From NCBI GenBank assembly GCA_037176845.1, contig JAYKXP010000007.1, positions 496,001 to 560,000 of the forward strand: a DNA stretch of 64,000 bases. Reading direction: 5' to 3'. Position 1 is the first letter of the stretch; each line of letters starts with the position of its first letter. Positions 1 to 15,523 of the stretch are shown here, piece after piece. This DNA comes from Paramarasmius palmivorus (lineage: Eukaryota > Basidiomycota > Agaricomycetes > Agaricales > Marasmiaceae). A program made the translations under genes and the position numbers. Below the pieces are notes generated by a model. That model was not told the origin of the DNA. It ran no database searches and saw nothing but the letters and a program-made list of their open reading frames with translations.

Positions 1-3569
<3,569 letters not shown>

Positions 3570-3919
3570 TAGATGGATAGCATCAACTAAAGTTTTCTTG
3601 GTAGACTATACCTCATCGCACATCTTGTATACTAGCTTACATCATTTGTACTGTAATGCATAATTTCATCGACTCCTTGCTAAACTCACGGACTTCAGGT
3701 TACTCCGCTAAGCCTAGTAACGTACATTCCCTCGATCGTCGCAATCCAAGGTGGAGATCCATACAATGTGTCATTAGGATGAGCAGGCCAAGAACCCGCA
3801 GCATCCTGGAGATCTCTTATTAAAGTTCGAGTTTCTTACTTGGGAGGTATTTACATTACCACTTTTCTCTGCGCCTTTGCAAGTATTCTCATTCCTCGCG
3901 ATCGGTCGTCAAAACAAAG
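3570..3919. other. Intergenic region between deubiquitinase and amidotransferase genes
   Basis: About 350 bases that hold the 3' UTR of the deubiquitinase and the promoter/5' UTR of the next plus-strand gene. I see no further gene or repeat. Confidence 0.6.
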
Positions 3920-4820
3920 ATGATAGCAGCAACTCCAAAAGTTCGAATGATGGTTTTAGAGACCGACGAACCACATCCAGATACAGCCAGGGAAAGGGGT
4001 TCCTTCGGTGAAATCTTGCACCGTCACTTCGTTAAGGCTGGTGCGAATCATGATCCTGCGTTGGGTATCGAGACGGACCAACGCTTCGTCGTCAGCGAGA
4101 AAGGTGGCGTGGTACCTGGGTTAGAGGAATTCAGCGATGTCCACTCCGTCCTGATCACTGGGAGTATGTATGATGCTCACGGAGACAACCCTTGGATAAT
4201 AGAGCTACTGGAGCTTTTGCGAGGTTCGCGCGCGCCTTCTGGCAATCACCACCCACGGCACAAAGGCTAATGAATACTATACAGAACTGTATCTTCGCAG
4301 ACCGAACATAAAATTAAGCGGTGTCTGCTTCGGACACCAGCTCATCTGCCGATTATTTGGCGCCAAGGTGGAGCGTTCGCCATCTGGCGACTGGGAACTT
4401 GGCCACAGTCGCATCCAGCTCACTAGAGCGGGCAAACAGATTTTTCAAACAAACGACGACGAAATCTATTTGCATCAAATGCACCAAGATCGTGTCGTGG
4501 CGCCACCAGCGCCGGCTTCCTCTGGCGGTCTTTTACCACCAGACACCAAAGTATATGTATGGGGCTCAAGTCCCCATACACGAGTCCAAGGTATCTTCAT
4601 CGCCAATAGGGTCTTCACGACTCAGGCTCATCTAGCGTTCGACGAGAGCATGGTACATCGACAGATTCAGATGCGGATCGAGAGTGGCGGAATCCAAGAC
4701 CTGGAGCACGCTGACCGAGCCAAAGAGACGGCAGATTTAGAGCATGATGGAGATGTCGTTGCGGCAGCTATCTTACGATTTTTCCATGACGACGACAGGG
4801 ATATCGAAGAATTGGTCTGA
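3920..4820 (+). CDS. Class I glutamine amidotransferase-like protein
   Basis: A cytosolic protein with the class I glutaminase fold, related to stand-alone GMP-synthase-like amidotransferases. One intron (4224-4284) joins ...IIELLELLR to ELYLRRPNIK. The nucleophile elbow reads GVCFGHQL, with the catalytic Cys. The downstream TTQAHLAFDE supplies the His and acidic residue of the triad in place of the usual HPE motif. No signal peptide, membrane segment or fused synthetase domain is visible, so the partner or substrate is unknown. The length of about 280 residues fits the stand-alone family. The first ATG at 3920 is taken as the start; a second Met at 3947-3949 is an alternative. It sits alone between a deubiquitinase and a tandem 7-TM pair, so the neighbours say nothing about its role. 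Confidence 0.85.
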
Positions 4821-5131
4821 CAAAGGAACCTATTGGAAAAGCCAAAAAGGCGGAAGTTCGAGTCAGTACACTAGTCATTGGCATTTCACGAGTACTGCTA
4901 CATGTATTGACGAATGCGCTCACGCCGTAAATATGGTCATAATGGAGGTGCGAGGCTGTAAGTTTTAATTTTTCTCGACTGAGGCGCCAGTCCCAGGTCA
5001 AGTCATATGCATTGTGACGCAGCGTGTAGCCCGTCACAGTCAAGGCTGCTTCTTGTATTGACTCTTCCTGCAGAGATGTGATAAATATGAGGATGAATAT
5101 GCATAGAAAGAGAACGAAAGTACACCGATCG

Positions 5132-6686
5132 TTAAATCGACGTAACCTCCTCTTTTTGCTCTTCGTTGCCAGCTCTGATGTCCGTTAGCGCGGTATTGAG
5201 GTTCCTAATTGAATGCAGCTGCAGCTGGGACCTGGTAGTGGTTGTGTCTTCGTGCTGCCCTAAATGACTGCCAAAGCGTATGTCCGAAATGGACTCTTGG
5301 AGGCTTTCGACGTTTTTTCCAAGTTTTGCGCGAATCAGAATCACGGTAAGGGCGATTCCCTGTGACACGTTAGATCAGCGTTATTCAGTGGGACGTTGCG
5401 CCTTACATTACTGAGCACAACGAACGGAAAGAAATCAAAGGGCGCATTGAGGCTAGCAGTTGACGCGGATACTTTGACAAGGGAAATGATTCCGAAGATA
5501 GGATAAAGCATTCCCGATTCGATTCTATCATGAGACGTAAGTCTCGAACTCGAGGGAGCTACACCGACTCACATTATTCCAAGGACTGATCGGATGAGGC
5601 TGTCGCTCGCGATAACACCATGGGCACGGACTTGCCTGTGGACCCACCAGATACGCCCGGCTACAATAATGTGAGTTAGGCAAATGACCCCTCATACAAT
5701 GGCCACAGGTATACCAGTTAGAGACGTCAGGATGAAGTTGTTCGCAGTGCTGCTGATATCGTATACGGTCCCGAGAGAATTCCTTCCGAGTTGATAAAGA
5801 GCATAATTCGACGGTTTATGAGAGTCACTGATGCCAATCGATCCGATTATAACACTAACGAGCCCAAGAGCTAGATAATCCAAGACCTTGTTAGTAATGT
5901 ACGGTTCCGAACTGTAGAAATGATACTCACTGTTTATGAGTACGGAGATGGTTATTATGGGCACGGCAACTCGTTTGCTGCGATCCCAAATCAGATAGCA
6001 ACGATGAATCTGTTTTGGGAATAGTATCAGAATTGTGTAGATGTAATACTCGAAGTGCCACCACGAACCAGCATCAATTCTGCTGTAGAGCTGATATAAG
6101 ACAGAATCACAGATCATCAGCACGCGTAAGAGGGAGAGTCCCAAGAGACATACTTGAGAAGGATCGGGATTAGGTTGTCGAATGTACTAGGAAAATCAGT
6201 AATTCAGTGAGTTAGTGACGATGATAAGCGTCCGCCTTACAGAAGAACTGTCTTTCCAACATCATGTGTCGAGTACTTCTTCAATGGTCCAATGTCGCCA
6301 GTTTGAAGTACGGCGAAGGCAACGAGAGAGTTCCGAACGATATTCATTGTATACGACACCACGAACATGGAAGTCAAGACAAAGAGAATCGTCGTCAATG
6401 CAAGGTAAAGGCTTCTATTTTGCCTTTCGTGACCCTGCTCCGAGTCTTTACGACGCATCAGGTAGATGCATGTACCGAAAAGCACAGCGTAACCACCTAG
6501 CAAATAAGACCGGTGATTGGTTCATTCAAACGAATCACATTGGACGTACCATATACAAGATACATGGCCTGATGGTTTCGAATACAGAGTTAGCCAGGTC
6601 TAAAACGATTTCCTTATGTTTAACAGACACACCGACAAAGAGGAGATCGGTAGAATGAGGGTCTTCCCGACTGAGATCGACGTCAT
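5132..6686 (-). CDS. Basidiomycete 7-TM membrane protein, tandem copy 1
   Basis: A multi-pass integral membrane protein of an agaricomycete family of unknown function with a receptor-like layout. Start ATG at 6684-6686 gives MTSISVGKTLILPISSLS. A 19-base mini-exon (AMYLVYG) then joins GYAVLFGTCIYLM, and this arrangement is conserved in copy 2. Later exons carry hydrophobic segments: YLALTTILFVLTSMFVVSY, a segment ending HRCYLIWDRSK (compare the IYRCWVVW motif of the genes at 51.3 and 62.8 kb), VAVPIITISVLIN, and VLDYLALGLVSVIIGSIGI. AGRIWWVHRQVRAHG and ESGMLYPIFGII follow, then a last membrane segment before QGIALTVILIRAKLGKN. The C-terminal tail is cytosolic-looking, hydrophilic and Thr/Glu-rich. 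The exon join near 6130-6240 is uncertain. No ligand can be named. Confidence 0.75.
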
Positions 6687-6747
6687 TTTTACGATATAGG
6701 ATGGAAAACGAGAGTAATGAGGATACCTCTCTAACATGGGCTAGTCA

Positions 6748-6753
6748 TTTATA
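6748..6753 (-). promoter_or_regulatory. TATA-box-like element, 7-TM copy 1
   Basis: TATAAA on the minus strand, about 60 bases upstream of the start codon at 6686. It is conserved in position and sequence in copy 2, which makes it a plausible core promoter element. The transcription start is unknown. Confidence 0.45.
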
Positions 6754-7396
6754 TCAGGAATTAGCTAATGCGATAACACGCCCCAAGGTACCCTGGTTGA
6801 TTCACTGGGGTATCAACTGATGAGGTTTGGTCTTGACGCCACAAACTTCACATGAATGGGGGAGATACACTCACTCGATGAGAATCATCAGGCGTAAGCA
6901 GTTCTCCAACGGGCACTGCTGAACTGATGCTTTACCAACACGGAAATAAGCTTGTTATTGTGGTGGGTCGTGTAAAAAAACTTCGGTTCGGGTCAATTAT
7001 CCTCTGGACGTACAAGCCTGCTCGGAAGATAAAAAGAAACTTATGAACATACTCATAGTACGAGGAATGAGGTCTGGTTAAACGAGAGTACTTACATGGG
7101 TTGTGTCGCAGATCCATCATATCAAAGAGAAGCCAGGGCTTTTACGCCAACCTAAACCTGGCTACGTGGAGGGGTCTATGAAACTGGAATCAAGGAATTC
7201 CTTTGAGAGTGCTTCAGTCGGTCGTGATATCCGAGTTGAAAGCGGTTCACTGTGGGTATAGTTGGACGGTAGTGGGTAAATTCATCAGTCAGGTGTAGAA
7301 GAGGACATACCGAAACCGAAAGCAATACATTTCGCGTACATTAGACTCCATTAGACCGCAGTGGGTTTGTGGATGAGACGATCTATTTGTGTGGTG

Positions 7397-8195
7397 GGAG
7401 GTAGTCTCCTGTAAGCAGACACATCTCCTGCCTTCGTCTGCCAGCAAACGCGGGGTTGAACAGGACCAAACTTAGCCGAGTCATGCTTATATTCTCACGC
7501 ACCAAGACGCGCCCCTAACTAGATTGTTTTGTACGCAAACGATATTCGTCTCCCTCGCCTACCATACACCTCTTCTCGTGCTTAAATTCGATTTCCAGGA
7601 GGCATACCAATGTTAATGGTCTCTGGGGCCTAGCAGAGCGGCGGTGACAGTTCGGGATGTTTCATGCACCCAGCTTGCACCAACCCAGTCTGCAGGTCAA
7701 AGACATCTCAAACCACCTCTAACTAATTTCCACACTTGAGATGTATTGGATACACGGTATTGGGATCCTCAGAGTTGGTTTGTTTGGAGTCAATCGTGTG
7801 AAATTGGATGGGGTCTCAGTGATAAAAGACGGATGAGTGATTGTTCTTCGTAGGACTGTTGAAGTTTCTACAGTTCTCAAAGACCTATTTGGTGCATGAG
7901 CGGCGGATTGAGTCAAATTGACTAGTTGACAATGCTGATTCCGGCGGGGTGGCGACATGGAGAGTTAAGATTAAATGAGTGATATCACATCTGCAATGCC
8001 TATGAGGAGCGTGAAAACATGATAGAGTGGATAAATCAGCTACAATGTCGTGTCGATATCGTGGATGGAGCTGAAGCGCGCTGAAAAGGCCTAATTCCAT
8101 TTTCGGACCAGCCACCGTGGGTATTTTAGTTTCCGTCCCCGCTCAAACCCGTGTTTGATTTCAGACTAGGTGGGAGGTAACTTAAGAACTTAAGA
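7397..8195. other. Unique spacer between the two tandem copies
   Basis: About 800 bases with no counterpart in the second copy. Only short minus-strand reading frames with Ser/Thr/Arg-rich, unfamiliar sequence occur (for example 7885-8115). I see no gene, terminal repeat or transposon here. Confidence 0.6.
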
Positions 8196-8309
8196 CGTGT
8201 AGCCCGTCACAGTCAAGGCCGCCCAGACCTTGTATTGACTCTTCCTGCAGAGATGTGATAAATATGAGGATGAATATGCATATAAAGAGAACGAAAAGTA
8301 CACCGATCA

Positions 8310-9858
8310 TCAAATTGACGCGACCTCCTCTTTTTGCTCTTCGTCACCGGCTTTGACGTCCGTTAGCGCGATATTGAGGTTCCTAATTGAATGCAGCTGC
8401 AGCTGGGACCTGGTAGTTGTGTCTTCGTGCTGTCCTAAATGACTGCCAAAACGTATGTCCGAAACGGAATCTTGGAGGTTTTCAACATTCTTTCCAAGTT
8501 TCGCGCGAATCAGAATCAAGGTAAGGGCGATTCCCTGTGACAAGTTAGTTCGACGTTGCTCAGCGGGACATTGAGCCTTACATTACTGAGCACAACGAAC
8601 GGATAGAAATCAAAGGGCGTTTTGCTAGCAGTTGTCATGGATACTTTTATGAGGGAAGCGATTCCGAAGATAGGATAAAGCATTCCCGATTCAATTCTAT
8701 CATGAGACGTAAGTCTTGAACTCGAGATACATAGCTACACCGACTCACATTATTCCAAGGACTGATCGGATGAGGTTGTCGCTCGCGATAACACCATGGG
8801 CACGGACTTGCCTGTGAACCCACCAAATACGCCCGGCTAAAATGATGTGAGTTAGGCAGTAACCCCCTATGCAATGACCACAGGTCATACCAGTTAGAGA
8901 CGTCAGGATGGAGTTATTCACGGTGCTACTGATATCGTATGCGGTCCCGATGAAATTCACTCCGAGTATATAGAGAGCGTAATTCGACGGTTTATGAGAG
9001 TCACTAATGCCAATCGCTTCGATTATAACGCTGACGAGCCCGAGAGCTAGATAATTCAAGACCTTGTTAGTAATGTACGGTTTCTAACTGTAATACGCAC
9101 TATTTATAAGAACGGAGATGGTTATTATGGGTACGGCGACTCGTTTGCTGCGATCCCAAATCAGATAGCAACGATGAATCTGTTTTGGGAACAGTATCAG
9201 AAGTTTGTAGATGCAATACTCGAAGTGCCACCACGAACCAGCATCAATTCCGCTGTAGAACTGATACAAGACAGATCATCAGTACGCTGATGTAAGAGGG
9301 AAAGTCCTCAGAGACATACTTGAGAAGAATCGGGATTAGGAGGTTGAATGTACTAGGAAATTCAGTGAGTTAGTGACGATGATGGCAGGAAGTGTCCGCC
9401 TTACAGAAGAACTGTCTTTCCAACATCATGTGTTGAGTACTTCTTCAATGGTCCGATGTCTCCAGTTTGAAGTACGGCGAAGAAAACGAGAGAGTTCCGA
9501 ACGACATTCGTTGTATACGACACCACGAACATGGAAGTCAAGACAAAGAGAATCGTCGTCAGCGCAAGGTAAAGGCTTCTATTTTGCTTTTCGCGACCCT
9601 GCTCTTGACGACGCATCAGGTAGATGCATGTACCGAAAAGCACAGCGTAGCCGCCTTGCAGATAAAAGAGGTGATTTACTTGTCCATCTAGACGGATTAA
9701 GTTAGGCATACCATACACAAAATACATGGCCTGATTGTTTCAAATACAGAGTCCAGAGTCAGCCATGTCTGATGTGATTTCCCTATATTTGATAGACTCA
9801 CTGATAAAGAGGAAATCGGCAGAATGAGGGTCTCCCCGACTGAAATCGACGACGCCAT
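8310..9858 (-). CDS. Basidiomycete 7-TM membrane protein, tandem copy 2
   Basis: Paralogue of the gene at 5132-6686 with the same exon plan and motifs. Start ATG at 9856-9858 gives MASSISVGETLILPISSLS, followed by the conserved mini-exon AMYFVYG and then GYAVLFGTCIYLM. Hydrophobic segments and landmarks correspond one to one: HRCYLIWDRSK, AGRIWWVHRQVRAHG, ESGMLYPIFGI and QGIALTLILIRAKLGKN, with the tail ending ...EEVASI. No stop codon interrupts the recognisable exons, so it appears intact and is not an obvious pseudogene. Most protein differences are single substitutions in loops and tail. The copies are close enough to have arisen by recent tandem duplication. The function is unknown; the layout suggests a plasma-membrane receptor or sensor. 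Confidence 0.75.
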
Positions 9859-9918
9859 TTCTTGGGATAGATGGAACTCGGAATGAGTTACGAGGACGCC
9901 CCTAACAAAGACTAGCCA

Positions 9919-9924
9919 TTTATA
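9919..9924 (-). promoter_or_regulatory. TATA-box-like element, 7-TM copy 2
   Basis: TATAAA on the minus strand about 60 bases upstream of the start codon at 9858, equivalent to 6748-6753 in copy 1. The surrounding block (GGTATAAATGGC here, GATATAAATGAC in copy 1) is also conserved. Confidence 0.45.
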
Positions 9925-10578
9925 CCAGGAATTCGCTGATGCGATAACACGCCCAAAGGTGCCTTAGCTGACTTACTGAAAGATCAACTGATGAGGTTAC
10001 GCCACAAACTTCACATGAATGGGAGATACACTCACTAAATCATCAGGCGGAAGCAATTCTCCAACGGGCACTGCTGAACTGATGCTTTATCAACACACAG
10101 ATACGCTCGTTATCGTGGCGTGTCGGGTAAAAAAAACTTCGGTATAGGTCAATTGTGATGGGATAATAATCCTCACGACGTACAAACCTGCTCGGAAGAT
10201 AGAAACTTTTGTGAATAGACATACTAATAGTACGAGGAATGAAGTCTAATTAAACGAGAGTACTTACATGGGTTATGTCGCAGATACATCATATCAAAGA
10301 GAAGCCAGGGCTTTTACGCCAACCTTAACATGGCTACACGATGCCGGAGCAACGCAATGGCTAGGGGTCTATGAAACTGGAATCAAGGAAGTCCTTTGAG
10401 GGTGCCTCAGTCCGTCGTGATATCCGTGTTGAAAGCGGTTCACTGTGGGTATGGATGGATGGTATTGGATAAATTCATCAGTCAGGTGTAGAGAGGACAT
10501 ACCGAAAGCGAAAGCAATACATTTTGCGTCCATTAGACCACAGTGGGTTTTTGGATGAGATGATCTATTTGTGTGGTG

Positions 10579-11627
10579 ACGGGATGTAATTTTAGAATTC
10601 GTTGGAAAGACTCGTATCAACCGATTGAAATTTCTTGAGGGTTCTGAAGACTTCAATTGAATACTGATGTTACTGCGAGATTAACGGTAAACGCGGTAGC
10701 GATACGCAGTTTGGATATAGCGAACCAGAACTTGGTAGACAGGTGTGATGACGATAGTGGTCTTTCAGGAACGCCTATTACCCCAGTGTGTACTTAGGTC
10801 GAGAGATCAGCATCATTCGACTGTTTCCATTTAGTAAAGATTTTGGTCATAAAACCCTTGTGAACATCTTTAGCTGGTTCTATGCGAAGACGTTAGAGCA
10901 TGTAAGGTGGATTATATATACGATAGCTTACAGTCTACCGAAGCTTTCACTGCGTGCAGTGATTCTATCGCGGCAAGGACGGATTTCAGACTGCAGACGC
11001 GACATGATGAGAAAGGACAAGGGGCAATTTACATAAAATTACTGTGCGCTTAAGCCTCTCAGCTTGCTAGGCTCTGCTTCACACACTCTTCCATTAATCT
11101 CTCCCTTGACTTCGGGAGTCATTTGATTGCAACGGCTTTTTGTCGACACCCGGCACTGTGACCGTCACCAAAGACTATCGAACAGCGAACAGCAAAAAAA
11201 GAACTTTTTTTTCCGAAGTCGGGCCGCCAGGTTTTTTCTAGCACATGGGATTGCGAAGTCTAAGAGGGCTGGGTAGAGGATTTCGGTTTCCAAAACAGGT
11301 GTCGTAGCTTTCCATTCCAAAATAGTAGAAAACAGCAAGTACCCTGACCAAGAACGCTACAGACTTAGGGCCGGCTTGGGGCGCACTTTTCGAGGTCGAA
11401 TCTATCTACATAGTAACACACCACGCAAAATGACATTGATCCAGTTTCTGGAAAATTTTGGTCGTCTCAGAGGCTGTCACATGTGATGGAGTCAACGCTT
11501 GTAACTTTAACTCGTGCCAGGAACACGCAATTATAGCCCTTCAGCACGGACCGCTTGCAACACCACGACAATATGAAGTAGAAGCACATACGCATGACAC
11601 GACTGACGATCCCTCCTGCCTCTCACC
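10579..11627. other. Intergenic region upstream of the PL26 gene
   Basis: About 1 kb. It holds only short, unfamiliar reading frames (for example 10788-11036 on the plus strand). The part next to the lyase start is probably its promoter and 5' UTR. Short A and T runs occur at about 11193-11212. No gene is supported. Confidence 0.55.
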
Positions 11628-14600
11628 ATGAGAACCCCCAAACCTCGAGCTGCAGATGGTGTAGACCTGCGCTGGCTGGATGGCAAAGCACCACCGTTGA
11701 CACCAACTGGGACGGCGTTTGGTATACCATGGGCTCAAGGAGAAGTTGACAGAACCACCCCCATTTCCCTGTCTGCTGAAGGAGAATCGGTACCGGTGCA
11801 GTCCTGGCCGCTAGCCTAGTGCGTTCTCATTCATCATCTGAATAATGCCTTCAATTCACGACGCGTCTCCTTATAGCTGGCCTGATGGTAGTCTCAAATG
11901 GACAGGGCATGCTCTTGCAGCTGGGACCGGCTTGTCCGATACATTCCAGCTATCAATAGGTCAAATCCCTACAACACATTTTCATGCATTAGATTATTGA
12001 CTTCTGCTACAGGTACTCCTGCTGAACCATCAAATCCCATCACCGTCGATGAGACGGACAATGGCATTGTTGTGGCAACCGGTTCCTTTTCTGGTACGTC
12101 TCCTCCTATCTCTACGAATACCCATTCACCCTACCCATCATCAGCGAAATTCAACACCAGCGGGACGACATTGGTTGAATCATTATCTCTCAACGGACAG
12201 GCCCTCTCTCAGAAAGGCATTCTTACCCTACTACTCCAAGATGCACCAGACGATTTTGAAGCTTCGGGTCCTCGTCCTACGGTCTCCGAATTGCAAGGAA
12301 AGGTAGATTCCGTCACGGTGGAACAAAGAGGTCCGGTACGAGCTGTGATAAAGGTGCTGTTTCTGTGGGACATCCTTTGGCAATTTTCAAACCATCCCTT
12401 TTGCAGGTCACAGGCAAATACAGTGGAGGAGGACATACTGACTTTCTTCCCTTCGTCGTGCGGTTTTATATCTCTGCAGGCACGGCCTCTCTGAGAATGG
12501 TCCATTTTTTCATCTATGACGGAGACCAATTCAAGGATTTTATCAAAGGCATTGTGAGCGTCTATTTCGCTTTTTGGAACAAGCGCCAAGCGCTCAGCTT
12601 TTGATAGGGCCTCCGGTTCAACACCCCCTTGACTGACAAGCTCTGGGATCGCCACATTCGTTTCCTCACCACGGAAGGCGGTGTCTGGGGCGAGCCTGTC
12701 GTCGTTTTGTCTGGACTTCGAAGAGACGCGACAGCTGCAGTTCTTACCCCTCAGTTCGAAGGGACAGTCATACCAGATATCAGCACATGGCCCACATCTG
12801 TCTCATCTGAAGTCGATCAGCTTGCCGTATGGTCAGACTTTACGCTTGATCAGCTGTCTCCGGCACATTTCACTATTGCGAAGAGAACTAAAGCGGGTGC
12901 AGACGCGTCCTTTATTCCACACGCTGGATTTGGGAATCGAGCAGCTGGAGTGGGATATGTTGGTGGTGCAACTGGAGGAGGTGTTGTGTTCGGATTGAAA
13001 GGTTTGCTCTTCGCTCGTGCTTTATTGTCTTCAAGAGTGACTTATATTGGCATAGACTTCTGGGAAGCATTTCCTCGAGGCTTGGATGTGCGTGGTGCAC
13101 ACAGTGATAATGCAACCGTAACATTATGGGCCTACAGTCCTCGGGTACGAAATCATCTCAGAAGTTCGTAAGATCAGTTGCCGACCCTTTTAACATAGGG
13201 TCCTGCTCTTGATATGCGCCATTATGATACGGTGCCTCACGGTGTGCGCATCTTTTTCTGTGCAAGCCCACCACTTGGTTTTTATGACTTCTTCATCAGC
13301 TAGATCTTGCGTATGAGGACGTCGGTGACCCAGATCCGACACCGGAAGGCATCGGAAGGTCCTATGAAGTGACGATTCAACTATTCCCAGCAACACCGTC
13401 TCGGTCCTCCCTCGCGCAATTGGCCTCAGTCCACGTATGTCGCGCAATACAAATCGCTTGATATCTTTCATTGATTGATATCTCTCTTCAAGACAAAAAC
13501 ACCTCAGCTTGTTGCCAGTCCCGAGTTCTACGTTTCGCATAAGCTTTTTGGAGGCCGATGGTGAGCATCTTTCCCGCTCAAAGCTGGCTGGCTGTCTCAT
13601 TGCAAGTCAGGAATCTCCCTGATAACTCAACTGCTGAATCAAGCGAAATCGAAAAGAAGAAGAGTGACTTACTGGACTTTTATGTCGCTGTAAGCGATGA
13701 GCCCTGTTTTGCCTGGTATCACACTCATAATCCCGATACAGGAAATCGAACAGAGAAACTTTTATGGCTTTTGGAACTATGGTGATGTCATGCACACCTA
13801 CGATCAGACGCGACATACATGGAGATACGATGTCGGAGGGTATGCATGGGATAACGGTGAACTAGGTACGCGATGTCCGTAATACCATCTTTCACTGGCT
13901 CAAAGGTGCTTTCTCTAGGAACCGACCTGTGGCTCTGGATGTCTTTCTTGCGCACAGGCCGTGCAGATGTCTTCCGTATTGCCTCAGCCATGACTCGACA
14001 CTTGTCAGAGACCGATTTCCACCATAGCGGCACTTTTGCTGGATTGGGAAGTAGACACAATGTTTCTCACTGGGGAGACGGTGCAAAAGAAGCTCGTGTT
14101 GGTGCAGCTGCACTCAAGCGGCCCTTCCACTATTTGACTAGTGCGTATCATGATTTAACCACCGACTGGTCGTTGCCGATTAATGTTCACATGGCATTAC
14201 AGCGGACGAGCTTATTGGCGATATAATGGATACGGCACTTGAAGCGGACCAAGCAATCATGAGATGGGATCCACTTCGTAAGGCACTACCGCGCGATAAT
14301 CCGAATCCAAATGCACCCTCTCGTCTTCGCATTGGACCTGACTGGGTCACCCTGGCGGGCAATTGGTTCACAAAGTGGGAGCGAACGGTACGCATTCCTT
14401 CACGTCTACAATAAATATTAGGCAATAAGCTGACTTTTCTCCCCAGAACGACTCACAATGGCTTGATAAGATCAAGGTTGGAATGGTAAGAGAGTTACTG
14501 TTCTATTGTACAGTGCTAATCGCCGTCCACGAACAGAAAGACATCGGGTCCTTCAAATACGGTCTATTCACGGGAAGCGGTGCCGCTGTCGGATGGAATG

Positions 14601-15463
14601 CAGATACTGCGCATGTCTATGATGAAGGTGGAGAAGGAACAGGATCGTAAGTTCTGCCGTGCCCTTGCACAATCCCAAAACTCACCGAGGTTGTCAGGTA
14701 CCACTTGACGATGATATTCGGCGGCGGAGAGCTGCTCATGGAAGCAATGGATCTGATCACCGACGAACCGGAATTTGATGCTGCATGGCTCGATTTCTGC
14801 CGTTTATTCAACGCCTCTAATGACGAGTAAGTCGCTAACGGTTGGTCGCATACTAGGTTCTGAACCTGGTGTTAGAAAAATCGCACGATATGGAAAGGCA
14901 TTCTCTAGTGGCGGCTTCAGTCAAGTAAGCTCTACATAGTACCGTCATTCGTCCATTCACGCAACCATCATTCTAGCTCTACGCTAAACTTCAAGCTTAC
15001 GCCGGTACGTAAATCATTCTCGAAAAACAACTTGAATGAGTAACACTTTGTGCAGGTCAACGGTTGAACAACGATGCAGTCACACAAGCTGCAGTTGACA
15101 TCATTAAAAAGAACACAATTGGTGTGTTCAATCCTGTCCAACAAGTTGGTGGAACCGATGTCGTGAATCCTATAAACGAGGTGAGCTCGCCACTCTAGCC
15201 CTCTGGGACTGGCACAGTCTGATTGTACTTCAAAGATTCCAAACATCAACACTAACGATCCGGCGTCATTGTCACTCTCCGAGTATGCGGTATTGGCGAT
15301 TGTTCCAGGGCTCAGTCTCGCATCCGCCCGGGAAGGCTCTGCATCTTCTTGGGACCAAGCGACGCTTCACAGCGCAAGTGAGAAAGAAGGCAAAGTGGAC
15401 AACAAAGGAAAGGAAGTTGTCAACTCCAGGAAGCCGTGGAAGAGATGGCTATGTCTTGCATAA
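11628..15463 (+). CDS. PL26-type rhamnogalacturonan exolyase (PcRGLX/YetA-like)
   Basis: Likely cleaves rhamnogalacturonan I from the chain end by beta-elimination, releasing unsaturated galacturonosyl-rhamnose. The N-terminal RIFT-barrel signature is clear: FGIPWAQGEV, then VPVQSWPLAY joined by an intron (about 11819-11876) to WPDGSLKWTGHA. A middle beta-rich domain follows (RFYISAGTASLRMVHFFIYD, DFWEAFPRGLDVRGAH, LDMRHYDTVPHG). The C-terminal alpha/alpha-toroid region includes FYGFWNYGDVMHTYD, RYDVGGYAWDN and a histidine-rich block around SETDFHHSGTFAG and SRHNVSHWGDGAKE. The gene is split by many short introns and ends with a Lys/Ser-rich tail. No signal peptide is visible at the chosen start, so the product may act inside the cell, unless an upstream exon was missed. 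The family call rests on these motifs; the substrate is inferred from the family. Confidence 0.85.
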
Positions 15464-15523
15464 ACTTGGATGTTTTGCGTGTGCGTACTCAGTCAAAATA
15501 TGAGATTCGGATCGGATGCCAGA

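Larger units (their letters stand above)
5023..7396. repeat. Tandem duplicated unit, copy 1
   Basis: This 2.4-kb unit recurs in the same orientation at 8196-10578. By eye roughly nine of ten bases match, over the complete 7-TM gene and about 700 bases upstream of it. The left edge begins at CGTGTAGCCCGTCAC and the right edge ends at ATCTATTTGTGTGGTG in both copies. Small indels separate them; one is in-frame in the last exon (four Thr codons here, three in copy 2), which suggests coding constraint after duplication. Confidence 0.92.
8196..10578. repeat. Tandem duplicated unit, copy 2
   Basis: Second copy of the unit at 5023-7396, in the same orientation. It contains a 7-TM gene and its upstream region. 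Unlike copy 1 it has a few extra bases, such as an insertion within the intron near 8725, and several shortened upstream blocks. Confidence 0.92.

Noticed and set aside
5132..6686. Tandem copy 1 as a pseudogene
   Set aside because: The frame-broken look disappears once the introns and the conserved mini-exon are applied; no stop remains in the recognisable exons.
12209..12655. Minus-strand frame of 148 codons
   Set aside because: Antisense to PL26 exons that read through with family motifs; treated as a shadow.
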